Position numbers and translations under genes: made by a program. Source: JANWVO01 sp964458495 (GTDB taxonomy: Bacteria; Acidobacteriota; Terriglobia; Bryobacterales; Bryobacteraceae). Taken from it: 64,000 nt of DNA. The notes below the pieces were generated by a model. That model searched no databases, was not told the DNA's origin, and worked only from the letters and a program-made list of their open reading frames with translations. The stretch covers positions 1 through 64,000 of the forward strand of contig CAYWJB010000006.1 of the NCBI GenBank assembly GCA_964458495.1, read 5' to 3'. Positions within the stretch are counted from its first letter, which is position 1; every line of letters begins with the position of its first letter. Below, piece after piece: positions 43,836-51,569 of this stretch.

Positions 43836-44969
43836 TCACAACGGCAGTTGGTCCACAATCTCGATGTTGAACCCCTCCAGCGCCACCACCTTGCGCGGAT
43901 GGTTGGTCAGCAGGCGGATCTTGTGCAGCCCCAGGTCTGCGAGGATCTGCGCGCCGATTCCCGTTTCGTGCTGCAACAGCCGCTGCCCCTCCGGCGACGC
44001 ATAGTGCATATACGCCCGCGTGTGCGACACCAACCGAGGCAGTCCGCCGGCCGGATCAGGGTCGATCTGCCGGATCCCCGGCCCTGTCTGATGCAGGTAC
44101 ACCAGCACGCCCGCTCCTTCTTCCACGATCCGCTCCAGCGCCGTCCGCAAAATCCGGTGGCAGTCGCACTCCACCGAATGAAACACGTCGCCGTAGGTGC
44201 AGCGCGTATGCATCCGAACCAGCGCCGACTCCCTTTCCCACGGCGCACCGTAGACCACCGCCAAGTGCGTCTCCGGGTCGATCGAAGAGGCGTAGGAGAT
44301 CGTCCGGAACTCCCCGATGTCGGTCTTCAGCACACCCTCCGCCGCCCGCCTCACAATCCGCTCGTGTTCCAGCCGGTAGCGGATCAGGTCCGCAACCGAG
44401 ATCATCTTCAAGCCGTGCTCCGTGCAGAACGTCTCCAGCTCGGGCACCCGCGCCATCGTCCCGTCGTCGTTCATGATCTCGCAGATCACGCCGCCCGGCC
44501 TGAGGCCCGCCAGCCGCGCCAGGTCCACCGCCGCCTCGGTCTGCCCGGAGCGAACCAGCACTCCCCCCTCGCGTGCCCGCAGCGGGAACACATGGCCCGG
44601 CCGCGCCAGGTCTGACGCCCGCGAATCCGGCGCGATCGCCACCTGGATCGTCCTCGCCCGGTCCGCCGCCGAGATTCCCGTCGTGACTCCCGTGGCTGCG
44701 TCAATCGCTTCACAGAAGGCCGTGCCAAACTGTGAGGTGTTGCGAGCCGACATCAGCGGCAGGTTCAGCCGGTCACAAATCTCCGGCGCCAGCGCCAGGC
44801 AAATCAGCCCGCGCCCGTGCTTGGCCATGAAGTTGATTGCTTCCGGCGTGGCGAACTCCGCCGCCAGCGTGAGATCGCCTTCGTTCTCGCGATCCTCGTC
44901 GTCCACCACCACCAGCATTTCGCCGCGGCGGAACGCCTCGATCGCCTCCGGAATTGTCGAGAAGGGCAT
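43836..44969 (-). CDS. ribB: DHBP synthase (RibB) fused to a degenerate GTP cyclohydrolase II-like domain
   Basis: 377 residues. Residues 1-200 are a full 3,4-dihydroxy-2-butanone-4-phosphate synthase: VVDDEDRENEGDL, HGRGLICLAL, and FPLRAREGGVLVRSGQTEAAVDL. Residues 205-377 follow RibA and keep the zinc cysteines C257, C268 and C270 in CTYGDVFHSVECDC. However, YLRQEGRGIGL is replaced by YLHQTGPGIRQ (291-301), and the D-x-R-D-Y before GAQIL becomes LQHET, so the catalytic Arg of RibA aligns with His335. The second half is probably not a normal cyclohydrolase. It resembles the RibBX variants described in Proteobacteria. No FMN riboswitch is visible; GATAAT lies 14 nt upstream. Confidence 0.88.
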   Translation of the reverse strand: MPFSTIPEAIEAFRRGEMLVVVDDEDRENEGDLTLAAEFATPEAINFMAKHGRGLICLALAPEICDRLNLPLMSARNTSQFGTAFCEAIDAATGVTTGISAADRARTIQVAIAPDSRASDLARPGHVFPLRAREGGVLVRSGQTEAAVDLARLAGLRPGGVICEIMNDDGTMARVPELETFCTEHGLKMISVADLIRYRLEHERIVRRAAEGVLKTDIGEFRTISYASSIDPETHLAVVYGAPWERESALVRMHTRCTYGDVFHSVECDCHRILRTALERIVEEGAGVLVYLHQTGPGIRQIDPDPAGGLPRLVSHTRAYMHYASPEGQRLLQHETGIGAQILADLGLHKIRLLTNHPRKVVALEGFNIEIVDQLPL

Positions 44970-45009
44970 AGGATCCGCTTCTCATTATCGCCGCCGCCGC
45001 ATGGCGCGT

Positions 45010-45015
45010 GATACT
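45010..45015 (+). promoter_or_regulatory. -10-like element of the GH9 gene (leaderless arrangement)
   Basis: GATACT lies 8 nt before the ATG at 45024; no ribosome binding site stands between them. Confidence 0.35.
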
Positions 45016-45023
45016 TTTCAGAC

Positions 45024-46724
45024 ATGCGCCTCCTTTGCCTCGGTCTGCTCTTCGCCGCTCTCGTCTTTGCTGCGGACTCTCCCAGTCCTGCCATCCGCCT
45101 GAACCAGATTGGCTATCTTCCCGGCGCGCCCAAGATCGCCTTCGTCCCATCCGCAAACGCCGGGCCTCAGCAGTTCACCGTCCGGGATGCAAACACGAGC
45201 CGCGTCGTCTTCCGCGGACAGCTCTCCCCGCCTGTCCCCGACGCTGACTCCGGGGATACGCTCCGCGCTGCGGATTTCTCGCGCATCCGGACGCCCGGCC
45301 GCTACTACATCGAGGCCCCCGGCGCCGGCCGCAGCTGGGAATTCGAAATCGGCCCGCGCGTCTACCACCGCGCCTTCTACCTCGCCATGCGCTCCTATTA
45401 CGGGCAGCGCTGCGGCACAGCCGTGGACCTCGGCCCCGAATTTCCCGGCTACACTTACCAGGCGTGTCACCGCGAAGGCGCATGGCACCCCTCCTCGGGC
45501 AGGGAAGGGAAGGCCCCTTCCGTGAAAGGATGGCATGACGCCGGCGACTACGGCCGATACGCCGTCAATTCCGCCGTCGCCACCGGAACCCTGCTGTGGG
45601 CCTGGGAATTGTATGGCAAGAGCATTCGCAATATCTCTCTGAATATCCCGGAATCTGACAACAAAACACCGGACATTCTCGATGAAATCCGCTGGAATCT
45701 GGAATGGATGCTTTCCATGCAGGACGCCGATGGCGGCGTTTGGCACAAGCAGACCACGGAAAAGTTCTCCGGCTTCGTCATGCCGCACGAGGACCGGATG
45801 CCCAGCCTCATCATCGGCACGGGCGCGCCGCCCTTCAAGAGCACCTGCGCCACGGCCGGCGTCGCCGCCGTCATGGCCGCTGCGGCCCGCGTCTACGCAC
45901 CTTTCGACCGGCGCTTCTCCACTGCCGCCCTGGAAGCGGCGGAGAAGGCCTGGGCGTGGGCTGAACAGAATCCCTCAATCCTGTTTTCGAACCCCAAAGG
46001 CGTCTCCACGGGCGCCTACGGCGACCGGGACTGTTCCGACGAGCGGCTTTGGGCGGCGGCGGAACTCTGGCGCACGACGAAGGCGAAGAAATACGAGACC
46101 TGGTTCCTCCAGAACTGGCAGAATTTCCGCCAGCAAATCGCGCCGGACCGCCCGGCTGCATGGGCTGCCACAGCCCCACTCGCCCTTTGGGGATGGACCC
46201 TCTCCGGCGGCCCGGGGTCAGACGCCATCCGGCCCCTCATCCTCGACGCGGCGCGCGGCGTGGCCGCCCGTACCGCCCGCAACGGATACCGTGTAAGCCT
46301 GCTTCCCAGGGACTACGTCTGGGGATCCAACAGCGTCGCCGCCAACTACGCCATGCAACTGCTGGTGGCCTACCGGCTCCAGCCGGACCCGGTCTTTCTG
46401 CATGCCGCCCTCGACAACCTGCACTACCTGCTCGGACGGAACACCTTCTCCCTCTCCTTTGTGACTCGCCTCGGCGCCAACTCCGTCCGCCATCCGCATC
46501 ACCGTCCCTCCGGCGCCGATTCCCACCCCGATCCCTGGCCGGGGCTGCTCGCCGGCGGACCCAACGCGCGCCGCCAGGATCCGGCCATGAAGAAGCTCCC
46601 GGATGGCCTTCCGCCCGCCAAAATGTATCTGGACGAGCAGGACTCCTACGCCACGAACGAGATCGCCATCAACTGGAACGCCCCGCTCGTCTTCCTGCTC
46701 GCGGGCGCGATCAGCGGGCGCTGA
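45024..46724 (+). CDS. Secreted glycoside hydrolase family 9 (endoglucanase-like)
   Basis: 566 residues with a signal peptide (1-16). An N-terminal Ig-like CelD_N domain (about 20-110: IRLNQIGYLPGAPKIAFV, RTPGRYYIEAPG) precedes the GH9 (alpha/alpha)6 barrel. Catalytic Asp residues are in GWHDAGDYGRY (D172, D175) and the acid Glu is E546 in ATNEIAINWN. TRLGANSVRHPHHR is the conserved His-Arg segment. The product cleaves beta-1,4-glucans in an inverting reaction. No cellulose-binding module or dockerin is present. It is convergent with the GH5-like gene, with a 14-nt overlap. Confidence 0.93.
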   Translation: MRLLCLGLLFAALVFAADSPSPAIRLNQIGYLPGAPKIAFVPSANAGPQQFTVRDANTSRVVFRGQLSPPVPDADSGDTLRAADFSRIRTPGRYYIEAPGAGRSWEFEIGPRVYHRAFYLAMRSYYGQRCGTAVDLGPEFPGYTYQACHREGAWHPSSGREGKAPSVKGWHDAGDYGRYAVNSAVATGTLLWAWELYGKSIRNISLNIPESDNKTPDILDEIRWNLEWMLSMQDADGGVWHKQTTEKFSGFVMPHEDRMPSLIIGTGAPPFKSTCATAGVAAVMAAAARVYAPFDRRFSTAALEAAEKAWAWAEQNPSILFSNPKGVSTGAYGDRDCSDERLWAAAELWRTTKAKKYETWFLQNWQNFRQQIAPDRPAAWAATAPLALWGWTLSGGPGSDAIRPLILDAARGVAARTARNGYRVSLLPRDYVWGSNSVAANYAMQLLVAYRLQPDPVFLHAALDNLHYLLGRNTFSLSFVTRLGANSVRHPHHRPSGADSHPDPWPGLLAGGPNARRQDPAMKKLPDGLPPAKMYLDEQDSYATNEIAINWNAPLVFLLAGAISGR

Positions 46725-48141
46725 CGCGCTCCAGTTTCAGCGCAGCATCCACGTCGAACTGCGGCGTCCGCAGCCGCAGCAGTCCACCGGTGTGATCCAC
46801 ATGCGCGTCTCCCATGGCCGCGCCATCCTCCGGGCGCATCCATTCCGCCCGGTACGACCCGGCAGGCACGTCCAGCCACAGATCAGCGCCGCCTTTGCCC
46901 GTCAGATACACGGCGTAAGTCTCGCCTGCCTTCGCCAGAGCCACCGCCTCCGCACCGGGAGAATGCCGCACGAGTTCGCGGGCGGGTTTCATCGCCAGAA
47001 ACGGCAGCCTCTCCATCCACTCCCGCAGCAGCCGGAACTGCCTCCGCAGCGCCGGGCTCCCGCCGCCAGGACTCTTCTCCTGACGGTCTGTCCCGTCCTC
47101 CCTTCCCACGCTGAATGAGTAGTCCAGATGGTTGAACAGGCCTCCTCCCGCCAGCAGGAACCGCCACGCCTGTTTGCGGTACGCTTCGTCGCCCGTGCCC
47201 AGAAATCCCGTTTCGTCGTATGAGACCGGAACATTCCACTCGTAGTTCCACCAGACCGCTTCCGGGTACGCATAGTGGAAGTTCACAATGTCGGCGCCCT
47301 TCAATATGGAGCGCAGCGGCGCCCGGAAATTGCACGCGTTCCACGCGATCAAATGGCGGTTCGGCAAGCCGGAGTCCTCCGAACGGATCCACTCCGCCAC
47401 GCGCTCCTGCCACGCCAGCGACGCCTCGTCCGCGCAGTCCGCCGTGTTCGGCCAGCGCTTCGGCGCATAAGGGTTCACGGGCTCCCCTGTCACTGTCCTG
47501 TCCGCCCAGGGCTCGTTCTGGATCTCGAAAATCACATTGGAATGCGGGTTCAATTCCCGCACGATTTTTCGCACCAGCGCTTCCTGGAATCGCAAGACAT
47601 TTCCATTGTCCAGGGTGTGAAGCATCTTCCGGTCCGTCACGGACGAAGCATTGCGGTTGTTCGACGGGTGGAACGGACTCACGCTCCATTGCTTCTCGCC
47701 GTAAGTCGAACAGAAGAGCGTCACCTCGACGGCGATCCCCATCCGCTCGGCTTCCGACACGAACGCTTTCAGCCGTTCAAAGTATGGGGCGTTCCATGCG
47801 CTGAGGTCGAATTTCCCTTCGATCTGCGCCCACGGCGCCACAAAGCGCACCGGCGCCAGCGTGTTCCGTTCGATCCCGAAATCGCCGGGCGTCTCGCGGT
47901 AGGCGCCGGTGAAAATACGCGTGTAATTCATTCCGTCCCGGTGAAGCGCCGCCAGGTACTTTCGCCAGTCGAAGTCGCCGTTCAACACTGCCCCGTAGTG
48001 CTCGGCGGAAGTCACCACCAGAAACGGCTTGCCCTGCCACAGCAGGTAGTGCGGATTCGCCGGATGCACCCGCACCGGCTCCGCCGCGCCCGCCAGTGCG
48101 CACCAGGCCGCCGCCACTGCCAGCCAACTGGTCCGGTTCAT
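46711..48141 (-). CDS. Secreted GH5-like / DUF4038-type glycosidase
   Basis: 476 residues from the ATG at 48141. A signal peptide (1-19) is followed by HPANPHYLLWQGKPFLVV, typical of DUF4038 and clan GH-A proteins. The barrel carries VIFEIQNEPW (acid/base E210) and VPVSYDETGFLG (nucleophile E310). A small C-terminal beta-domain (about 395-476) ends the protein. The two catalytic glutamates and the N-E-P motif make a retaining glycosidase likely; the linkage cannot be told. It lies head to head with the GH2 gene. Confidence 0.85.
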   Translation of the reverse strand: MNRTSWLAVAAAWCALAGAAEPVRVHPANPHYLLWQGKPFLVVTSAEHYGAVLNGDFDWRKYLAALHRDGMNYTRIFTGAYRETPGDFGIERNTLAPVRFVAPWAQIEGKFDLSAWNAPYFERLKAFVSEAERMGIAVEVTLFCSTYGEKQWSVSPFHPSNNRNASSVTDRKMLHTLDNGNVLRFQEALVRKIVRELNPHSNVIFEIQNEPWADRTVTGEPVNPYAPKRWPNTADCADEASLAWQERVAEWIRSEDSGLPNRHLIAWNACNFRAPLRSILKGADIVNFHYAYPEAVWWNYEWNVPVSYDETGFLGTGDEAYRKQAWRFLLAGGGLFNHLDYSFSVGREDGTDRQEKSPGGGSPALRRQFRLLREWMERLPFLAMKPARELVRHSPGAEAVALAKAGETYAVYLTGKGGADLWLDVPAGSYRAEWMRPEDGAAMGDAHVDHTGGLLRLRTPQFDVDAALKLERVSAR

Positions 48142-48211
48142 GCTTGCAACCTGCCTCCCATCCGAGACTAATCCAATCGCTGCTGCGCCGGCACGTGTAC
48201 GGGCAGGCCGG

Positions 48212-48217
48212 TAGAAT
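48212..48217 (+). promoter_or_regulatory. -10-like element of the GH2 gene (leaderless arrangement)
   Basis: TAGAAT lies 6 nt before the ATG at 48224, and no Shine-Dalgarno sequence fits between them. Confidence 0.35.
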
Positions 48218-48223
48218 ACAACC

Positions 48224-50026
48224 ATGCGTTTCCCGGCAGTCTTTGCTTTCACCGCACTCATCCTTCCCGCCTTCGCGCAGCAGATCCCGCGTCCGGAGCA
48301 CCCCCGCCCCCAGTTCATGCGCCCGGAATGGCGCAGCCTCAACGGCCCGTGGCAGTTCGCCTTCGACGACCGCGACGAAGGCCTCGGCGCCGGCTGGCAC
48401 CTCTCCCCGCAGCCCTTCACAAAAAACATTACCGTTCCCTTCTGTTTTGAGAGCCGCCTCAGCGGCATCGCCGATACCTCCTTCCACCCGGTGGTCTGGT
48501 ACCGCCGCCAATTCGAAATCCCCGCTGCCTGGAAAGGGCGCCGCGTACTGCTCCACTTCGGCGCCGTCGACTACCGCGCCACCGTTTGGGTCAACGGCCA
48601 GTTCGCCGGCGAACACGAGGGCGGCAACACACCCTTCCGCTTCGACGTCACCCCCCTGCTCAAACCAGGCGCCAACACGCTGGTCCTCCGCGCCTGGGAC
48701 CCGCCCCAGGATCGCGCCATTCCCCGCGGCAAACAGTTTTGGGAGCCCAAATCCCGCAGCATTTTCTATACCCGCACCACCGGCATCTGGCAGAGCGTCT
48801 GGCTGGAAGCCACCGGCGACAGCTGGCTCGAATTCGTCCGCATCCTGCCGCGCCTCGACGGTTCGGTCACCTTCCACGCCCGCGCCGCCCGCCCCCAGCC
48901 CGGACTCACCCTCCACGTCACCATCAAGTCCGAAGACCGCGTCATCGCCTCCGGCACGGGCTCGCTGTCCGATACCAAGTACCTCGACGCCGCCGCCTTC
49001 GTCCGCAATCCGCGCCTCTGGACACTCGAGCGCCCGCACCTCTACGACGTCGTCCTCGAACTGAAAAAGGACTCCACAACGCTCGACGCCGTCCACTCCT
49101 GCTTCGGCTTCCGCGAGGTCTCCATCGAAAACGGACGTTTCACCCTGAACCACCGCCCGGTTTACCTGAAGCTCCTTCTCGATCAAGGCTACTGGCCCGA
49201 AAGCCTTCTGACGCCGCCCTCCGACGAAGCCATCCAGTACGACATCCGCATGGCCAGGGAAATGGGCTTCAACGGCGTCCGCAAACACCAGAAGGTCGAA
49301 GATCCCCGCTTTCTGTATTGGGCCGACAAAATGGGCTTTCTCGTCAGCGGCGAGATGGCCAACGCCTATCTCTACGATGAACAGTACGCCGCCCGTTTCC
49401 TGCGCGAATGGATCGAAGCCGTCGAACGCGACATCAACGCTCCCTCCCTGGTCCTTTGGGCGCCCCTCAACGAGAGCTGGGGCGTGCCCGACATCCGCGA
49501 TCCCCGGCAGCAGGCGCACCTCCGCACGCTCTATCACCTCACCAGGTCTCTCGATCCCACCCGCCCCGTCATCGACAACGAGGGATGGGAGCACGTCGAC
49601 ACAACCGACCTCTACGCTGTCCACGACTACTCCCCCAATCACGACGCCCTCTTCCAGCGCTGGGCCAAGGTCGAGCCCAAACCCGGCGCCGCTCTGCCCC
49701 CCAACGGCCGGCCTTACACCGCCCCGGGATACCAGTACAACGGCGCGCCTCTTTACCTCAGCGAGTTCGGCGGCATCGCCCACATTCTTCCGGGATCCGC
49801 CGTTCCCGAGTCCGCCTGGGGCTACTCCGGCGTCGAGAAGACCGCCGAAGACGCACTCCGCCGCCTCGCCGGGCTTTATGACGCCATCGCCAAACTCCCC
49901 TTCATGGGCATCTGCTATACGCAGATCACCGACGTCGAACAGGAGATCAACGGCCTCATGACCTACGACCGCAAGCCCAAGTTCGACCCCAAAGCGATCA
50001 AGGCTCTCAACGACAAGCTGCGCTGA
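48224..50026 (+). CDS. Secreted glycoside hydrolase family 2
   Basis: 600 residues with a signal peptide (1-19). The sugar-binding jelly roll (about 35-200: RSLNGPWQFAFDD, GRRVLLHFGAVDYRATVWVNG) and an Ig-like domain (200-300) lead into the TIM barrel. The acid/base is E417 in LWAPLNESWG and the nucleophile E514 in YLSEFGG. It lacks the long C-terminal domains of LacZ, so it matches short beta-galactosidase/glucuronidase/mannosidase-type members, with the substrate open. It shares a region with the divergent GH5-like gene, suggesting joint use on one glycan. Confidence 0.92.
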   Translation: MRFPAVFAFTALILPAFAQQIPRPEHPRPQFMRPEWRSLNGPWQFAFDDRDEGLGAGWHLSPQPFTKNITVPFCFESRLSGIADTSFHPVVWYRRQFEIPAAWKGRRVLLHFGAVDYRATVWVNGQFAGEHEGGNTPFRFDVTPLLKPGANTLVLRAWDPPQDRAIPRGKQFWEPKSRSIFYTRTTGIWQSVWLEATGDSWLEFVRILPRLDGSVTFHARAARPQPGLTLHVTIKSEDRVIASGTGSLSDTKYLDAAAFVRNPRLWTLERPHLYDVVLELKKDSTTLDAVHSCFGFREVSIENGRFTLNHRPVYLKLLLDQGYWPESLLTPPSDEAIQYDIRMAREMGFNGVRKHQKVEDPRFLYWADKMGFLVSGEMANAYLYDEQYAARFLREWIEAVERDINAPSLVLWAPLNESWGVPDIRDPRQQAHLRTLYHLTRSLDPTRPVIDNEGWEHVDTTDLYAVHDYSPNHDALFQRWAKVEPKPGAALPPNGRPYTAPGYQYNGAPLYLSEFGGIAHILPGSAVPESAWGYSGVEKTAEDALRRLAGLYDAIAKLPFMGICYTQITDVEQEINGLMTYDRKPKFDPKAIKALNDKLR

Positions 50027-50074
50027 CCGCCGGCGGGACGAAATTTCCCCGCAACTCCTGCCCCGCCGGTTCGT

Positions 50075-50599
50075 ATGAGTGGACAGATGGACGCGACGCC
50101 AGATTTCGCCGAGATCGTCCGCGAACACCAGGCGATGGTCTACAGCCTCGCCCTGCACGCGCTGCGGGACTCCGCCGCCGCCGAGGACATCACCCAGGAC
50201 GTCTTCCTCGCCCTGCACCAGAACCTCAGGCGTATGGAGAGCCCCGGGCACATCCGGCACTGGCTCGCCAGGGTCACCAGCCACCGCTGCATCGACGAGA
50301 TCCGGAAACGCGGTTACCGCCGCGGGCCCGCTCTCGAAGAGGTGCGCGAGCCGGGGCGCTACGATGCGGATCACGATCCGCTCCTGCGCAGCCGCTTGCG
50401 CCAGATGGTGGCCGCTTTGCCCGCGCCGGCGCGGCTCATGATCCTCCTCCGTTACCAGGAGGAAATGGAGCTCGCCGAAATCGCGCGGGTTCTCGACGTG
50501 CCTGTCCAGACGGTGAAAAGCCGCCTGCACCGGGCGCTCACGCTTCTCAGAGGGAAGATGAGCCGCCGTCCTGAGGCTCTCCGGGAGGCAAGGTCATGA
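50075..50599 (+). CDS. ECF-type RNA polymerase sigma factor
   Basis: 174 residues. Region 2 reads HQAMVYSLALHALRDSAAAEDITQDVFLALHQ with the conserved AEDITQDVF, followed by HWLARVTSHRCIDEIRKR. Region 4 (about 110-165) reads LPAPARLMILLRYQEEMELAEIARVLDVPVQTVKSRLHRAL. It redirects RNA polymerase to a small regulon. The ATGA overlap with the next gene couples it to a membrane protein that probably controls it. Confidence 0.95.
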   Translation: MSGQMDATPDFAEIVREHQAMVYSLALHALRDSAAAEDITQDVFLALHQNLRRMESPGHIRHWLARVTSHRCIDEIRKRGYRRGPALEEVREPGRYDADHDPLLRSRLRQMVAALPAPARLMILLRYQEEMELAEIARVLDVPVQTVKSRLHRALTLLRGKMSRRPEALREARS

Positions 50600-50937
50600 A
50601 TTCGTTCGATCCTCTAGATCAGCAGTTGCGAGACGCATTCCGCCGCGTCGACCCCCCGCCGGAGCTTGCCGGACGCATCCTTCGCCGCGTCCAGCCGCGC
50701 CGCCCGCAGCTCTTGCCCCGCTGGCTTGCCGCTGCCGCCGCTGTCGTTGTTGTCGCCGGCGGTTCCATCGGCTTTCTGCGCTGGCAGGAAAACCGCCTTC
50801 GGGCCCGCGAAGCCGAACGCGTCCGCCAGCAGCTCGTCCTCACCCTCGAAATCACGTCCCGCACCGTGGCGCGCGCAGACCAGCGTCTGAAGTCCATCGG
50901 CGTGGAAACGATCCGCTTGCAGGAGGTCACTCAATGA
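50596..50937 (+). CDS. Single-pass membrane protein, putative anti-sigma factor
   Basis: 113 residues, ATGA-coupled to the sigma gene. A short cytoplasmic head (residues 1-40: DPLDQQLRDAFRRVDPPPELAGRILRRV) is followed by one helix (about 44-60) and a charged coiled-coil-like periplasmic part. The head lacks the HxxxCxxC zinc motif of ZAS anti-sigma factors, so the role rests on context. It overlaps the DUF4252 start by 4 nt. Confidence 0.75.
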   Translation: MNSFDPLDQQLRDAFRRVDPPPELAGRILRRVQPRRPQLLPRWLAAAAAVVVVAGGSIGFLRWQENRLRAREAERVRQQLVLTLEITSRTVARADQRLKSIGVETIRLQEVTQ

Positions 50938-51497
50938 AAAGGTTTCTCATTCTCGCCGCGGCCCTCGTGCCTCTCGGCGCCCAGCAAATCGACTTCAGCT
51001 ACTTCGACAAGCTCGCTGAGAAGGCCAAAGAGTCCGCGGTGGTCAACCTCGGTCCCGAACAGCTCTCCCTCCTCGCCGGCATGCAGCCGAAACAGGGCGG
51101 GAAGGATTTCGCCGATCTGGCCAAAACCCTCAAGGGCATCCAGGTGCGCAGCCTCGAGTTCGACTCCCCGGGGCAGTATGACCTCAACGAGGTTCGCGCC
51201 CTTGGCGCAAAAATCAAATCCAGCGGGACGTGGGTGCCCATGTTCACCGTCAAGGAAAAGGACGAATTCACCGAAATTCTCGTCCGCAAAGGCGCCGATG
51301 GCAAGCCCGACGGCTTGCTGATCCTCGCCGCCGAACCGAAGGAGCTCACCCTCGTCCACATTGACGGAGTCGGCGACCTCGCCTCCCTGGCCAAGCTCGG
51401 CGGCATCGCCGGCATCCCGGAAATCGCCGGCGCCCTGGGAGGCGCCCGGAAAGGGAGCGCGGCGAAGACCGCCCCGGCGAAGAAAAACGACGAATAA
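50934..51497 (+). CDS. DUF4252 secreted protein
   Basis: 187 residues, signal peptide 1-16. The mature part shows the DUF4252 order: IDFSYFDKLAEKAKESAVVNLG, GIQVRSLEFDSPGQYDLNEV and a final GLLILAAEPKELTLVHIDG, then a Gly/Ala/Lys tail. DUF4252 proteins often follow ECF sigma operons, and this is one, so it is probably an output or a sensor of the same system. A strong terminator follows at 51523-51549. Confidence 0.85.
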   Translation: MKRFLILAAALVPLGAQQIDFSYFDKLAEKAKESAVVNLGPEQLSLLAGMQPKQGGKDFADLAKTLKGIQVRSLEFDSPGQYDLNEVRALGAKIKSSGTWVPMFTVKEKDEFTEILVRKGADGKPDGLLILAAEPKELTLVHIDGVGDLASLAKLGGIAGIPEIAGALGGARKGSAAKTAPAKKNDE

Positions 51498-51522
51498 ACC
51501 CCTCGGTATTCCCAAAAAACTC

Positions 51523-51549
51523 GGGCGGCCCCGAAGGGCCGCCCTTTTT
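51523..51549. terminator. Rho-independent terminator between convergent operons
   Basis: GGGCGGCCC (51523-51531), loop CGAA and GGGCCGCCC (51536-51544) form a perfect 9-bp stem followed by TTTTT. An A-run just before the stem (51514-51519) gives the mirror arrangement, so it may work for both the sigma operon and hppA. Confidence 0.9.
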
Positions 51550-51569
51550 CTGCCCGGAAGGAAAAGCGC

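Noticed and set aside
44970..45023. FMN riboswitch before the ribB gene
   Set aside because: Only 54 nt separate this gene from its divergent neighbour, too little for an RFN element, and no conserved blocks are visible.
47777..50530. Long open frame antisense to the GH2 gene
   Set aside because: It lies opposite a complete glycosidase with signal peptide and both catalytic Glu residues. Its own translation has no domain pattern and arises from high GC.
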